In this document: positions 38,510 through 47,583 of the stretch, one piece after another | Position numbering within the stretch: the first letter of the stretch is position 1 | How the letters are laid out: each line of letters begins with the position of its first letter | Assembly (NCBI RefSeq): GCF_022227765.1 | Contig: NZ_JAJMLZ010000003.1 | Coordinates: 62,001-126,000 of the forward strand | Direction of reading: 5' to 3' | DNA: 64,000 nucleotides | Source: Ectothiorhodospira shaposhnikovii | GTDB taxonomy: Bacteria > Pseudomonadota > Gammaproteobacteria > Ectothiorhodospirales > Ectothiorhodospiraceae | Translations under genes and position numbers: made by a program | Notes under the pieces: generated by a model | Databases searched by the model: none | What the model was told of the DNA's origin: nothing | Seen by the model: the letters and a program-made list of their open reading frames with translations, nothing else

Positions 38510-39363
38510 TTCGTCGTCTGACCATTTTCGGTGTCGGCCTCATCGGCGGTTCCCTGGCCCTGGCCCTGCGCCGGGCCGGTACCTGTGAGGAAGTGGTAGG
38601 CTGTTCCCGTTCCGAGGACCATCTGCGCCAGGCGGTGGAGCTGGGCGTGATCGACCGCTACAGCCTGGATCCGGCAGAGGCAGTGGCCGGTGCCGACATG
38701 GTGGTGCTGGCGGTGCCCCTGGGCGCGATGGGCGGCGTCTGCGCTGCCATCCGTGACCATCTGGCACCGGATGCGGCCCTCACCGATGTGGGCAGCGCCA
38801 AGGGCAGCGTGGTGGACGCAGTGCGGGAAGGGTTCGGTGAACTGCCCCATGGCTTCGTGCCCGGTCATCCCATTGCCGGGACCGAGCGCAGCGGCGTGGC
38901 GGCGGCCTTCCCGACCCTGTTTCAAGGCCGGCGGGTGATTCTTACCCCGCTGGATACCACGGACATCGGTGCCCTGGCCAAGGTGCGCACCATGTGGGAG
39001 GAGACCGGGGCGGTGGTGGAAAGCATGTCCGTGGCTCATCATGACGAAATCCTGGCCGCCACCAGTCATCTGCCTCACCTGCTGGCCTTCGGTCTGGTGG
39101 ACAGCCTGGCCCGCATGGGTGAGCGGGACGAGATCTTCCGTTATGCGGCCGGCGGTTTTCGCGACTTTACCCGCATCGCTTCCAGCGATCCGGTGATGTG
39201 GCGGGATATCTGCCTGTCCAACCGGGAGGCCATCCTGTCGGTGATGGCCCACTACCAGGAAGATTTGACCATGATCACCGAGGCGGTGTCCCGGGGTGAC
39301 GGTGAGCGGCTGCTGGAGATCTTTCAGCGCGCCAAGGCGGCCCGGGATCGGTTCTGTGAGTGA
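38506..39363 (+). CDS. tyrA: Prephenate (arogenate) dehydrogenase
   Basis: A 285-aa NAD(P)-dependent dehydrogenase for tyrosine synthesis. The dinucleotide motif LTIFGVGLIGGSLALALRRA is at the N terminus; HPIAGTERSGVAAAF and SHLPHLLAFGLV carry the conserved active-site His residues. The start is GTG at 38506, overlapping the hisC stop (GTGA). There is no fused mutase domain, consistent with the cyclohexadienyl-dehydrogenase type. Confidence 0.93.
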   Translation: MIRRLTIFGVGLIGGSLALALRRAGTCEEVVGCSRSEDHLRQAVELGVIDRYSLDPAEAVAGADMVVLAVPLGAMGGVCAAIRDHLAPDAALTDVGSAKGSVVDAVREGFGELPHGFVPGHPIAGTERSGVAAAFPTLFQGRRVILTPLDTTDIGALAKVRTMWEETGAVVESMSVAHHDEILAATSHLPHLLAFGLVDSLARMGERDEIFRYAAGGFRDFTRIASSDPVMWRDICLSNREAILSVMAHYQEDLTMITEAVSRGDGERLLEIFQRAKAARDRFCE

Positions 39364-39392
39364 ATGTTCTTTTCGTGGATGCAGGTGATCAG

Positions 39393-40721
39393 ATGACACA
39401 CGGCAGTATGCTGGAATTCCTGGTGGAACCGGGCGGTCGGCTTGAAGGCCGCTGCCGGGTTCCCGGTGACAAATCCATCTCTCATCGCTCCATCATGCTG
39501 GGCGCGCTGGCGGAAGGCACCACCGAGGTGAGTGGTTTTCTGGAGGGAGAGGACTGCCTGGCCACCCTCAAGGCCTTTCGCGCCATGGGGGTACGGATCG
39601 ACGGTCCCGAAGCCGGGCGGGTGACCATCCACGGCGTGGGCTTGCAGGGTCTGAAGGCCCCCGACGCCCCCCTGGACCTGGGTAACTCCGGGACATCCAT
39701 GCGCCTGATGGCCGGCCTGCTGGCCGGACAGCCGTTTGATACCGTGTTGACCGGCGATGCCTCCCTGAGCCGTCGACCCATGCGTCGTGTCACCGAACCA
39801 CTGTCACGCATGGGTGCCCGCATCGACACCGGCCCCGAGGGCCGTCCCCCCCTGACCATCCGGGGTGGACGGGCGCTGGAGGGCGTTGACTATGACATGC
39901 CCGTGGCCAGTGCCCAGGTCAAGTCCAGTCTACTCCTGGCCGGCCTCTATGCCCGGGGCAGGACCTGTGTGACCGAACCGGCACCAACCCGAGACCACAC
40001 CGAGCGCATGCTCACCGGGTTCGGCTATGACGTGGCGTGCGACCAGGGGCGGGTCTGCCTGCAGGGTGGGGGGCGTCTGCACGCCGCTGCCATCGACGTG
40101 CCGGCGGATATCTCATCCGCGGCCTTCTTCCTGGTGGGGGCCTCCATCGCGCCCGGTTCCGAGCTGACCCTGGAGCATGTGGGCGTCAATCCCACCCGCA
40201 CCGGCATCATCGATATCCTGCAACTGATGGGGGCCGACATCCGCCTGGAAAATCCCCGTGAAGTGGGTGGCGAGCCGGTGGCGGATCTGGTGGTGCGGGC
40301 CGCCCCCCTCAAGGGCATCCGTATCCCCGAGGCCCTGGTGCCCCTGGCCATCGACGAATTTCCCGCCATCTTCGTGGCGGCCGCCTGTGCCGAGGGTGAA
40401 ACCGTGCTCACCGGTGCCGAGGAGTTACGGGTCAAGGAAAGCGACCGGATTCAGGTGATGGCCGATGGCCTGGCCGCCTGCGGTATCCAGGCTCGACCCA
40501 CGCCGGACGGCATCGTGATTCAGGGTGGCCGGCTGCAGGGCGGCGTGGTGCAGAGTCACGGCGATCATCGCATTGCCATGTCCTTTGCCATGGCGGCGCT
40601 GCGGGCCCAGGGATCCATCCGCATCCAGGACTGCGCCAACGTGAATACCTCCTTCCCGGGTTTTGCCGCGCTTGCCGGTGGGGCGGGGCTGAACATCCAT
40701 GTGATGGAGGGGGGCGTCTGA
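39393..40721 (+). CDS. aroA: 3-phosphoshikimate 1-carboxyvinyltransferase (EPSP synthase)
   Basis: A 442-aa shikimate-pathway enzyme joining shikimate-3-phosphate and phosphoenolpyruvate. Motifs are RVPGDKSISHRSIMLGALA, DLGNSGTSMRLMAGLLAGQ and KESDRIQVMADGL. I take ATG 39393, preceded by AGGTGA six bases upstream; the frame also has a GTG at 39360 overlapping tyrA. The variant at the glyphosate-site motif (LGNSGTSMRL, Ser rather than Ala after Thr) resembles class II-type sequences, so tolerance cannot be excluded. Overlaps cmk by one base. Confidence 0.95.
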   Translation: MTHGSMLEFLVEPGGRLEGRCRVPGDKSISHRSIMLGALAEGTTEVSGFLEGEDCLATLKAFRAMGVRIDGPEAGRVTIHGVGLQGLKAPDAPLDLGNSGTSMRLMAGLLAGQPFDTVLTGDASLSRRPMRRVTEPLSRMGARIDTGPEGRPPLTIRGGRALEGVDYDMPVASAQVKSSLLLAGLYARGRTCVTEPAPTRDHTERMLTGFGYDVACDQGRVCLQGGGRLHAAAIDVPADISSAAFFLVGASIAPGSELTLEHVGVNPTRTGIIDILQLMGADIRLENPREVGGEPVADLVVRAAPLKGIRIPEALVPLAIDEFPAIFVAAACAEGETVLTGAEELRVKESDRIQVMADGLAACGIQARPTPDGIVIQGGRLQGGVVQSHGDHRIAMSFAMAALRAQGSIRIQDCANVNTSFPGFAALAGGAGLNIHVMEGGV

Positions 40722-41407
40722 TGTCCGTGCCCGTGATTACCCTGGACGGTCCCGGTGGTTCCGGCAAGGGGACGGTGAGCCGCCTGCTGGCCGAACGATT
40801 GGGCTGGTCCTTCCTCGACAGCGGTGCTTTGTACCGTCTGGTGGCCCTGGGCGCCCTGCGCCGCGGGATGGCGCTGGACGACGTGGCGCGAGTGTCCGAG
40901 CTGGCCCGTCATCTGGATGTGTGCTTTGAACTGGATGAGGCCGGTGCCCCCACGGTTCGCCTGGACGGCGATCGGGTGGGCGGCGAGTTACGTACCGAGG
41001 CCTGTGGCGATGCCGCTTCAAAAGTGGCCGCCATTCCCGAAGTCCGGCAGGCCCTGCTGGATCGGCAGCGGGATTTTCGCAGCGCCCCGGGGCTGGTGGC
41101 CGATGGCCGGGATATGGGCACGGTGGTCTTTCCCGATGCGCCATTGAAGGTTTTCCTGACCGCGGACACGGAAGAGAGGGCCCGGCGTCGCTACCTGCAG
41201 TTGAAGGAGCAGGGCCTTAATGCTAACCTGCCAGCCCTCATAGAAGAGCTGGCCGAACGTGATCGGCGTGATGCGGAGCGGGCCGTGGCCCCGCTCAGGC
41301 CCGCGGAAGATGCCATCGAGGTGAACTCCACCCACATGAGCATCGATGCGGTCCTGAACGAGATCCTCGCATTGGCGGCGAAACGCGGTCTGATGGCAGT
41401 GCAATGA
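40721..41407 (+). CDS. cmk: Cytidylate kinase
   Basis: A 228-aa P-loop kinase phosphorylating CMP and dCMP. The Walker A loop LDGPGGSGKGTVSRLLAERL is at the N terminus, and VADGRDMGTVVFPDA and TADTEERARRRYLQL are conserved. The ATG shares one base with the aroA stop (TGATG), so translation is coupled. Followed by the rpsA leader. Confidence 0.95.
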   Translation: MSVPVITLDGPGGSGKGTVSRLLAERLGWSFLDSGALYRLVALGALRRGMALDDVARVSELARHLDVCFELDEAGAPTVRLDGDRVGGELRTEACGDAASKVAAIPEVRQALLDRQRDFRSAPGLVADGRDMGTVVFPDAPLKVFLTADTEERARRRYLQLKEQGLNANLPALIEELAERDRRDAERAVAPLRPAEDAIEVNSTHMSIDAVLNEILALAAKRGLMAVQ

Positions 41408-41415
41408 TCGTATGG

Positions 41416-41478
41416 TCCGGGGCAGGCAAGCCCGGGATCCTTTTTGAATAACCGGTCTGCAACGGGATAGTGCAGGCC
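41416..41478 (+). promoter_or_regulatory. rpsA leader with two hairpins
   Basis: The 101-base cmk-rpsA gap holds a GC hairpin (CCGGG 41417-41421 with CCCGG 41431-41435) followed by TTTTT, resembling a weak terminator, and a second 8-bp hairpin GGTCTGCA/TGCAGGCC (41454-41461 with 41471-41478). There is no good Shine-Dalgarno sequence before the rpsA ATG. In E. coli the rpsA leader is likewise structured, lacks a strong ribosome binding site and is autoregulated by S1; the same here is inference. Confidence 0.45.
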
Positions 41479-41508
41479 CCAATACTATTTTGCAGGTTCA
41501 ACCAACCC

Positions 41509-43194
41509 ATGACTGAAAGTTTCGCGCAACTGCTCGAAGAGAGCTTGTCCTCCATCGAGATGCGGCCCGGCTCCATCTTGAACGGCACTGTCATCAACAT
41601 CACCAATGACATGGTGGTGGTCAATGCCGGCCTCAAGTCCGAGGGCGTCATCCCCATCGAGCAGTTCTACAACGAAAAGGGTGAGCTGGAAATCCAGATC
41701 GGCGATCTGGTGGAAGTGGCCCTGGAGTCCCCCGAAGACGGCTTCGGCGAGACCCGCATGTCCCGCGAGAAGGCCAAGCGTGCCAAGGCCTGGGAACGCC
41801 TCGAAGAAGCCATGGAGAAGGACGAGACCATCGCCGGCATGATCAGCGGCAAGGTCAAGGGCGGCTTCACCGTGGAACTGGGCGACATCCGCGCCTTCCT
41901 GCCGGGCTCCCTGGTGGACGTCCGCCCCGTGCGCGACACCGCGTACCTGGAAGGCAAGGAACTGGAGTTCAAGCTCATCAAGCTGGATCGTCGCCGCAAC
42001 AACGTGGTGGTGTCCCGCCGCGCCGTGGTGGAGAAGGAATACAGCGCCGAGCGCGAAGCCCTGCTCAAGAACCTGCAGGAAGGCATGGTCCTCAACGGTA
42101 TCGTCAAGAACCTCACCGACTACGGTGCGTTCCTGGATCTGGGCGGTATCGACGGCCTGCTGCACATCACCGACATGGCCTGGAAGCGGGTCAAGCACCC
42201 CTCCGAAGTGGTCAACATCGGTGACGAGATCCAGGTCAAGGTCCTCAAGTTCGACCGCGAGCGCAACCGCGTCTCCCTGGGTCTGAAGCAGCTGGGCGAA
42301 GATCCGTGGGAAAACATCACCCGCCGTTATCCGGTGGGCACCCGTCTGTTCGGCAAGATCACCAACATCACCGACTACGGCTGCTTCGTGGAAGTGGAAG
42401 ACGGCGTCGAAGGTCTGGTGCACGTCTCCGAGATGGATTGGACCAACAAGAACGTGAACCCCGCCAAGGTCGTGGTGGTGGGCGAGGAAGTGGAAGTGAT
42501 GATCCTCGACATCGACGAGGAGCGTCGCCGCATCTCCCTGGGCATGAAGCAGTGCCAGCCCAACCCCTGGGACGAGTTCGCCGCCATGCACAACAAGGGC
42601 GAGAAGGTCTCCGGTGTGATCAAGTCCATCACCGACTTCGGCATCTTCGTGGGCCTGGAAGGCGGTATCGACGGTCTGGTTCACCTGTCCGACCTGTCCT
42701 GGAACATGCCCGGTGAAGAAGCCGTTCGCAACTTCCGCAAGGGCGAGGAGATCGAGGCCGTGGTGCTGTCCGTGGACCCCGAGCGTGAGCGCATCTCCCT
42801 GGGTCTGAAGCAGCTGGACAAGGATCCCTTCTCCAACTTCGTGGCCGAAAACGCCAAGGGCAGCATCGTCAAGGGTGTGGTCCGGGAAGTGGACGCCAAG
42901 GCTGCCGTGGTGGAACTGGGTGATGGCGTCGACGGTATTCTGCGTGCCTCCGAACTGTCCCGGGATCGCGTCGAGGACGCCCGCACCGTGCTGAGCGTCG
43001 GAGACGCGGTCGAAGCCAAGTTCGTGGGCGTGGATCGCAAGAACCGCACCGTGACCCTGTCCATCAAGGCCAAGGAAAGCGACGAAGAAGCCGAAGTGAT
43101 GCAGGACTACAGCGGTTCCTCCGCGGCTACCACCTCCCTGGGTGCGTTGCTCAAGGAACAGCTGGCCGGCAGCGGCGACTCCGAGAAGAAGTAA
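41509..43194 (+). CDS. rpsA: 30S ribosomal protein S1
   Basis: A 561-aa RNA-binding ribosomal protein with six S1 (OB-fold) repeats, needed to recruit mRNAs lacking strong ribosome binding sites. It begins [20 protein letters not shown]; repeats are visible at [79 protein letters not shown] and later. ATG 41509 matches homologues; the frame is open upstream. Codon use is notably more biased than in its neighbours, as expected for high expression. Confidence 0.97.
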   Translation: MTESFAQLLEESLSSIEMRPGSILNGTVINITNDMVVVNAGLKSEGVIPIEQFYNEKGELEIQIGDLVEVALESPEDGFGETRMSREKAKRAKAWERLEEAMEKDETIAGMISGKVKGGFTVELGDIRAFLPGSLVDVRPVRDTAYLEGKELEFKLIKLDRRRNNVVVSRRAVVEKEYSAEREALLKNLQEGMVLNGIVKNLTDYGAFLDLGGIDGLLHITDMAWKRVKHPSEVVNIGDEIQVKVLKFDRERNRVSLGLKQLGEDPWENITRRYPVGTRLFGKITNITDYGCFVEVEDGVEGLVHVSEMDWTNKNVNPAKVVVVGEEVEVMILDIDEERRRISLGMKQCQPNPWDEFAAMHNKGEKVSGVIKSITDFGIFVGLEGGIDGLVHLSDLSWNMPGEEAVRNFRKGEEIEAVVLSVDPERERISLGLKQLDKDPFSNFVAENAKGSIVKGVVREVDAKAAVVELGDGVDGILRASELSRDRVEDARTVLSVGDAVEAKFVGVDRKNRTVTLSIKAKESDEEAEVMQDYSGSSAATTSLGALLKEQLAGSGDSEKK

Positions 43195-43206
43195 GGCTCG
43201 CTCCAT

Positions 43207-43238
43207 CATCCCCGGATGCAACCCATCCGGGGATGTTT
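43207..43238 (+). terminator. Terminator after rpsA
   Basis: A 12-bp perfect stem CATCCCCGGATG/CATCCGGGGATG with a 5-base loop, 12 bases past the rpsA stop, followed by TTT. The T-tract is short, so some transcription may continue into ihfB, as known for E. coli. Confidence 0.75.
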
Positions 43239-43282
43239 GCGTGCCGGGAGTCATGGTCGTGTAACATGCAAAGGGCAGGACG

Positions 43283-43582
43283 ATGACGAAATCGGAACTC
43301 ATCGATATACTAGCTCGCAAGCAGAGCCATCTCGCGTATAAAGATGTCGAGTTGTCGGTCAAGACCATACTCGAACAGATGAGCCAGGCACTGGCCACCG
43401 GAGACCGGATCGAGATTCGCGGTTTCGGCAGTTTCTCGCTGCATTTCCGGCCGCCGCGGGTAGGGCGCAACCCCAAGACGGGTGAGACCGTGTCTCTGCC
43501 GGGGAAATACGTGCCTCACTTCAAGCCTGGCAAGGAATTGCGGGAGCGGGTCAATGAGCCGGAAAAGGCCGGGATCCGCTGA
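43283..43582 (+). CDS. ihfB: Integration host factor subunit beta
   Basis: A 99-aa DNA-bending protein that pairs with IHF-alpha. The start [14 protein letters not shown] and the beta-arm motif [23 protein letters not shown], with the intercalating proline, are diagnostic. It follows rpsA, as in many gammaproteobacteria. Confidence 0.95.
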   Translation: MTKSELIDILARKQSHLAYKDVELSVKTILEQMSQALATGDRIEIRGFGSFSLHFRPPRVGRNPKTGETVSLPGKYVPHFKPGKELRERVNEPEKAGIR

Positions 43583-43622
43583 CGTGGCAACACACTAATG
43601 TCCACAATCGGGAAAGCAGCCC

Positions 43623-43916
43623 ATGAGTCGAGTCATTCTTCCGTTGGTTCTCATCCTGGCCGTTGTTCTGGGGGCCAGTTTCACGATTCTTAATGCCGGG
43701 GAGGTGGATGTACACCTGTACCTGGAAAGTTTCCAGGTGCCGCTGTCCATCGTAGTCTTCGTCAGCATGCTGCTGGGGGCCGTTCTTGGGGGTCTGGCTT
43801 GCAGCGGTCTGGTGATGCGCCGTGGCCGTGACGCACGCCTGCTACGCAAGCGTTGCAAGCGGGCCGAAGATGAGATTGCCAGACTGCGCGCACTACCCAG
43901 CAACAGCAAGGTTTAA
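43623..43916 (+). CDS. lapA: LapA-type inner membrane protein
   Basis: A 97-aa protein of the LapA (DUF1049) family with two transmembrane helices (about 5-22 and 40-62) and a basic cytoplasmic tail. With LapB it tunes lipopolysaccharide synthesis by controlling FtsH-dependent turnover of LpxC in E. coli. It ends five bases before lapB. Confidence 0.88.
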   Translation: MSRVILPLVLILAVVLGASFTILNAGEVDVHLYLESFQVPLSIVVFVSMLLGAVLGGLACSGLVMRRGRDARLLRKRCKRAEDEIARLRALPSNSKV

Positions 43917-43921
43917 TTTTC

Positions 43922-45118
43922 ATGATGGAACTCCTGTGGCTGCTGCTGCCGGTAGCGGCAGCCTCGGGGTGGCTGGCGGCCCGTCGTACGGCTCGGCATG
44001 ATGTCGAGCCCGAGCGGGCCGTTACCTTTTCCAGCCATTACATCAAGGGTCTCAACTATCTCCTGACCGAACAGTCGGACCGTGCCCTGGAAGTGTTCAT
44101 CGACATGGTGGACGTGGATCCGGACACGGTGGAGACCCACCTGATCCTCGGCAGCCTGTTCCGTCGCCGGGGCGAGGTCGACCGGGCGATCCGTATCCAT
44201 CAGAACCTGGTGGAGCGGGAAAATCTGGATCCGGCACAGCGAGCCAATGCCCTGATGGAGCTGGGGCGCGACTACATGAAGGCCGGTCTGCTGGATCAGG
44301 CCGAATCCCTGTTCAAGGAACTCATCCAGCTGGGCTTTCTCCAGGCGGATGCCTACCGGCGCCTGCGTGCCCTGTATGAGCGCGAACGGGATTGGGCCAA
44401 TGCCATCTGGGCCAGCGAACAGTTGTGTGAATTTTCCACCGAGCCGCAGAACCGCCGTATCGCCCAGTACCATTGCGAACTGGGCGAAATGGCGCGATCG
44501 AAGGGGGATGCCCCGGACGCGGGCCGGCATGCCCGCAAGGCCCTGAGTTTTGATCAGGATTGTGCCCGCGCCGGTATCCTCATGGGTGACCTGGCCCTGG
44601 ATGATGCCAATCCCCGGCTGGCGGTGGAGCACTACAGCCGCGTGATGCGCCGGGATGCGGGATTCATCTCCCTGGTACTCCCCCGCATCCAGGACGCATT
44701 TACCCGTCTGGAAGATGCCCGGGGCCTGGAATCCCTGCTGACGGAACTGCGTGACCAGCATCCCTCCGAGGCCACCTCGCTGGCCCTGGCCCAGGCACTG
44801 GAAGCCCGGGGACGACTGGATGACCTGGATACGCTGCTGCGGGAGGAGATGGCCCGGGACAAGGTATCCCTGAAACTGTTGCCGGTCTATCTGCGCCTCA
44901 AGGCACAGCGCAACGCGGCGACCGCGGACGTGCTTCCGGCGGCCATCGGGATGCTGGACCGGTATCTGGAGGGGCATGTCTGCAACACCTGTACGCAATG
45001 CGGATTTCAGTCCCGCACCCATTTCTGGCATTGTCCCAGTTGCCAGGGCTGGGCCACCATCCGTCCCGTTGACAGTCTGATTGATCAGCGTCCGGAAACC
45101 TGTTTGACGCCCCCCTGA
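43922..45118 (+). CDS. lapB: Lipopolysaccharide assembly protein B (YciM)
   Basis: A 398-aa inner-membrane-anchored tetratricopeptide protein. An N-terminal helix ([19 protein letters not shown]) is followed by the conserved [20 protein letters not shown], several TPR units, and a C-terminal rubredoxin-like zinc knuckle with [10 protein letters not shown] and CPSCQGW. LapB is the adaptor that promotes LpxC degradation by FtsH. Two ATG codons in tandem open the frame. The lapA-lapB-pyrF order is conserved in gammaproteobacteria. Confidence 0.94.
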   Translation: MMELLWLLLPVAAASGWLAARRTARHDVEPERAVTFSSHYIKGLNYLLTEQSDRALEVFIDMVDVDPDTVETHLILGSLFRRRGEVDRAIRIHQNLVERENLDPAQRANALMELGRDYMKAGLLDQAESLFKELIQLGFLQADAYRRLRALYERERDWANAIWASEQLCEFSTEPQNRRIAQYHCELGEMARSKGDAPDAGRHARKALSFDQDCARAGILMGDLALDDANPRLAVEHYSRVMRRDAGFISLVLPRIQDAFTRLEDARGLESLLTELRDQHPSEATSLALAQALEARGRLDDLDTLLREEMARDKVSLKLLPVYLRLKAQRNAATADVLPAAIGMLDRYLEGHVCNTCTQCGFQSRTHFWHCPSCQGWATIRPVDSLIDQRPETCLTPP

Positions 45119-45179
45119 GCAGGACGGTCCCGCCGTCCTGGTCTGTCCCCCGTTTCCCATTACGAGGTTTGCCAAGATC

Positions 45180-45905
45180 ATGTCCCTGATTTCCTCCGGC
45201 CCACGGGTCATCGTGGCCCTGGATTTTCCCGATGCCGATGCCGCACTGAGCCTGGCGTCCCGGCTGAACCCTTCGCAGTGCCGTCTGAAAGTGGGGTTCG
45301 AACTGTTTGTCAGCGCCGGACCGGCCCTGATCGAGCGTCTGCACGCCCTGGGTTTTCAGGTATTTCTGGATCTCAAGTTCCATGACATCCCCAATACCGT
45401 GGCCGGAGCCTGCCGGGCCGCCGCGCGTCTTGGGGTCTGGATGGTCAATGTCCATGCCAGTGGCGGTCGCCCCATGATGGAGACGGCGCGGGAAGCCCTG
45501 GAGTCCGTGGCCACTTCGGGGCAGCGCCCGCTGCTGATCGCAGTGACCGTACTGACCTCGATGGATGATGGCGATCTGGCCGGTTGCGGTGTGACCCGCA
45601 CGGTGGCCGAACAGGCGCACTACCTGGCGACCCTGACCCATGAGGCGGGACTGGACGGGGTGGTCTGTTCTGCCCACGAAGCCGGTGCATTCAGGACGGC
45701 CTTTGGCGAACGTTTCCTGCGCGTGACCCCGGGGATCCGCCCGGCGGACGCGGCACTGGGTGACCAGAAGCGGGTGATGACACCCGGAGCGGCGATGGGG
45801 CTTGGATCCAGCCATCTGGTCATCGGTCGTCCCGTGACTCAGGCCCAGGATCCCGGCGCCGTGCTGACGGCGGTCAACCGGGAGATCGCTGACGCCCTGG
45901 CTTGA
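45180..45905 (+). CDS. pyrF: Orotidine-5'-phosphate decarboxylase
   Basis: A 241-aa TIM-barrel enzyme for the last step of UMP synthesis. [21 protein letters not shown] opens the protein; the catalytic [11 protein letters not shown] motif and the phosphate-binding [20 protein letters not shown] are intact. A hairpin CAGGACGG/CCGTCCTG (45120-45140) lies in the gap after lapB without a T-tract. Confidence 0.96.
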   Translation: MSLISSGPRVIVALDFPDADAALSLASRLNPSQCRLKVGFELFVSAGPALIERLHALGFQVFLDLKFHDIPNTVAGACRAAARLGVWMVNVHASGGRPMMETAREALESVATSGQRPLLIAVTVLTSMDDGDLAGCGVTRTVAEQAHYLATLTHEAGLDGVVCSAHEAGAFRTAFGERFLRVTPGIRPADAALGDQKRVMTPGAAMGLGSSHLVIGRPVTQAQDPGAVLTAVNREIADALA

Positions 45906-46015
45906 ATCAGAGGGAGATTTGGGCGATAGTGACGGCGCGGGTACAACGGATTGCAGGAACACGCGACCCGCGTTCAACCAAGGAATGCCAAGGAAATCCT
46001 CAAGGAGGCAACGGT

Positions 46016-46300
46016 ATGAAACGTCTGACGTCCCTGATCGTCTTTTTTTCCCTGCTGTTCACCGCCCCCGGTGCCTTTGCGACCGGCCCGGTGAATGTCA
46101 ACGAGGCGGATGCCCAGTCCCTGTCCCGCGCCCTGACCGGTGTGGGGCTGACCCGGGCCGAAGCGATCGTTGCCCACCGCGAACAGCACGGTCCCTTCAC
46201 TTCCGTCCACCAACTGACACGGGTGCCGGGCATCGGCCCGCGGACCGTGGAGCAGAACCTGGACCGGATCGAGCTGGGTAGCCACGCGCCACGGGACTGA
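46016..46300 (+). CDS. ComEA-family helix-hairpin-helix protein
   Basis: A 94-aa secreted or periplasmic protein. A signal peptide (MKRLTSLIVFFSLLFTAPGAFA) precedes two helix-hairpin-helix units (VNVNEADAQSLSRAL and VPGIGPRTVEQNLDRI). Such proteins bind double-stranded DNA and help pull it in during natural transformation, though small forms are not all proven competence factors. ATG 46016 is preceded by AGGAGG. A strong terminator follows. Confidence 0.85.
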   Translation: MKRLTSLIVFFSLLFTAPGAFATGPVNVNEADAQSLSRALTGVGLTRAEAIVAHREQHGPFTSVHQLTRVPGIGPRTVEQNLDRIELGSHAPRD

Positions 46301-46346
46301 TCCTGCCCGCGAAGGCAGGACCAGTCCCGGATCTGCCGGGACACAA

Positions 46347-46384
46347 CAGACAAGGGGCGGCCAACACCGCCCCTTGTCTGTTTT
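46347..46384 (+). terminator. Strong terminator before galU
   Basis: A 14-bp perfect stem CAGACAAGGGGCGG/CCGCCCCTTGTCTG with a 6-base loop, then TTTT. It ends the pyrF-comEA transcript and isolates galU. Confidence 0.9.
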
Positions 46385-46457
46385 GTGTCATCGCATCGGC
46401 CTATACTGACTGATCCTGGGACCGAATCCACACAATCCGACCAACGAAGACGTGCTT

Positions 46458-47345
46458 ATGCAAAAAAAGATAAGGAAGGCAGTTTTTCCCGTGGCTGGGA
46501 TGGGCACTCGCTTCCTGCCCGCCACCAAGGCCAACCCCAAGGAAATGTTGCCCGTGGTGGACAAGCCCTTGATCCAGTACGCCGCCGAGGAGGCGGTGGA
46601 GGCGGGCATCGACGTGCTGGTATTCGTCACCGGGCGCAACAAGCGCTCCATCCCCGATCATTTCGACAAGGCCTATGAGCTTGAAACGGAGCTGGAAGAG
46701 CGCGGCAAGGAAAAGATGCTGGAGATCGTCCGCAATATCCTGCCCGCCGGCGTGACCTGCGTCTACATCCGCCAGGCGGAGGCCCTGGGCCTGGGGCATG
46801 CGGTGGGCTGTGCCCGCCCGGTGGTGGGCGATGAGCCCTTTGCCGTCATCCTGGCCGACGACCTCATTGACGGTGCGGGGAAAGGGGCGCTCAAACAGAT
46901 GGTGGAAGTCTACGAACAGTATGGTTCCAGTATTCTGGGCGTGGAAGAGGTACCGCCCAGCGAGACGCACAAATACGGCGTGGTCACGCCGGAGCCGATT
47001 GCCGACCGCCTCTGGAACGTCACGGGCATCGTGGAGAAACCGGCACCGGAGGTGGCGCCCTCCAACATGGCCGTGGTGGGGCGTTACATTCTCACCCCCC
47101 GTATCTTCGAGTTGCTGGAAAACACCCAGAAAGGTGCCGGTGGAGAGATCCAGCTCACCGATGCCATCTCCGATCTGCTGGCCGAGCAGCAGGTACTGGC
47201 CCATCGATTCAACGGTACCCGTTATGATTGCGGCAGCAAGCTCGGCTATCTGCAGGCCACCGTGGAATACGCCCTGAAGCACCCGGAGCTCAAGGATGAC
47301 TTCCGGGAGTATCTGCTGGGGAATGTCTGCAGTCGCGGCATCTGA
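46458..47345 (+). CDS. galU: UTP-glucose-1-phosphate uridylyltransferase
   Basis: A 295-aa nucleotidyltransferase forming UDP-glucose for cell-surface polysaccharide and osmoprotectant synthesis. The motif [20 protein letters not shown] and [12 protein letters not shown] are clear; [19 protein letters not shown] and [10 protein letters not shown] follow. ATG 46458 fits homologues better than the in-frame GTG at 46452. Confidence 0.95.
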   Translation: MQKKIRKAVFPVAGMGTRFLPATKANPKEMLPVVDKPLIQYAAEEAVEAGIDVLVFVTGRNKRSIPDHFDKAYELETELEERGKEKMLEIVRNILPAGVTCVYIRQAEALGLGHAVGCARPVVGDEPFAVILADDLIDGAGKGALKQMVEVYEQYGSSILGVEEVPPSETHKYGVVTPEPIADRLWNVTGIVEKPAPEVAPSNMAVVGRYILTPRIFELLENTQKGAGGEIQLTDAISDLLAEQQVLAHRFNGTRYDCGSKLGYLQATVEYALKHPELKDDFREYLLGNVCSRGI

Positions 47346-47431
47346 GTGTAGGAATCAGGCCACACACCGGTCGATGTCCTTCAGGAAACACTGGACCAGT
47401 CTTCTACCGCCACTTCGGCTCCGCTACCGCC

Positions 47432-47498
47432 ACTCCCGCGGAAGCGGGAGTCCGGAATTTCCAGTAGTCTGTGGCTGGATTCCCGCTTGTGCGGGCAT
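47432..47498. repeat. Paired-palindrome intergenic repeat, copy 1
   Basis: Two palindromes about 47 bases apart (start to start): ACTCCCGC-GGAA-GCGGGAGT (47432-47451) and ATTCCCGC-TTGT-GCGGGCAT (47479-47498, one mismatch). The same two-hairpin unit recurs at 60186-60250. The pattern matches a dispersed intergenic repeat family. Confidence 0.75.
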
Positions 47499-47538
47499 GA
47501 CGGGTTCAGAATGGTCTTATCCTTGAATTTTCAAGTCA

Positions 47539-47565
47539 TGAGGGCGGTACGGGGTACCGCCCTCA
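47539..47565. other. Long stem-loop before the 634-aa gene
   Basis: A 12-bp perfect stem TGAGGGCGGTAC/GTACCGCCCTCA with a GGG loop, ending 18 bases before the GTG start at 47584. There is no T-tract. It could terminate galU transcripts or structure the leader of the following gene. Confidence 0.5.
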
Positions 47566-47583
47566 ACAAGCATCGGTCGGGAA

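Noticed and set aside
47432-47498. Possible CRISPR array
   Set aside because: Only two short palindromes of differing sequence, without regular spacing or repeats; fits a REP-like unit instead.
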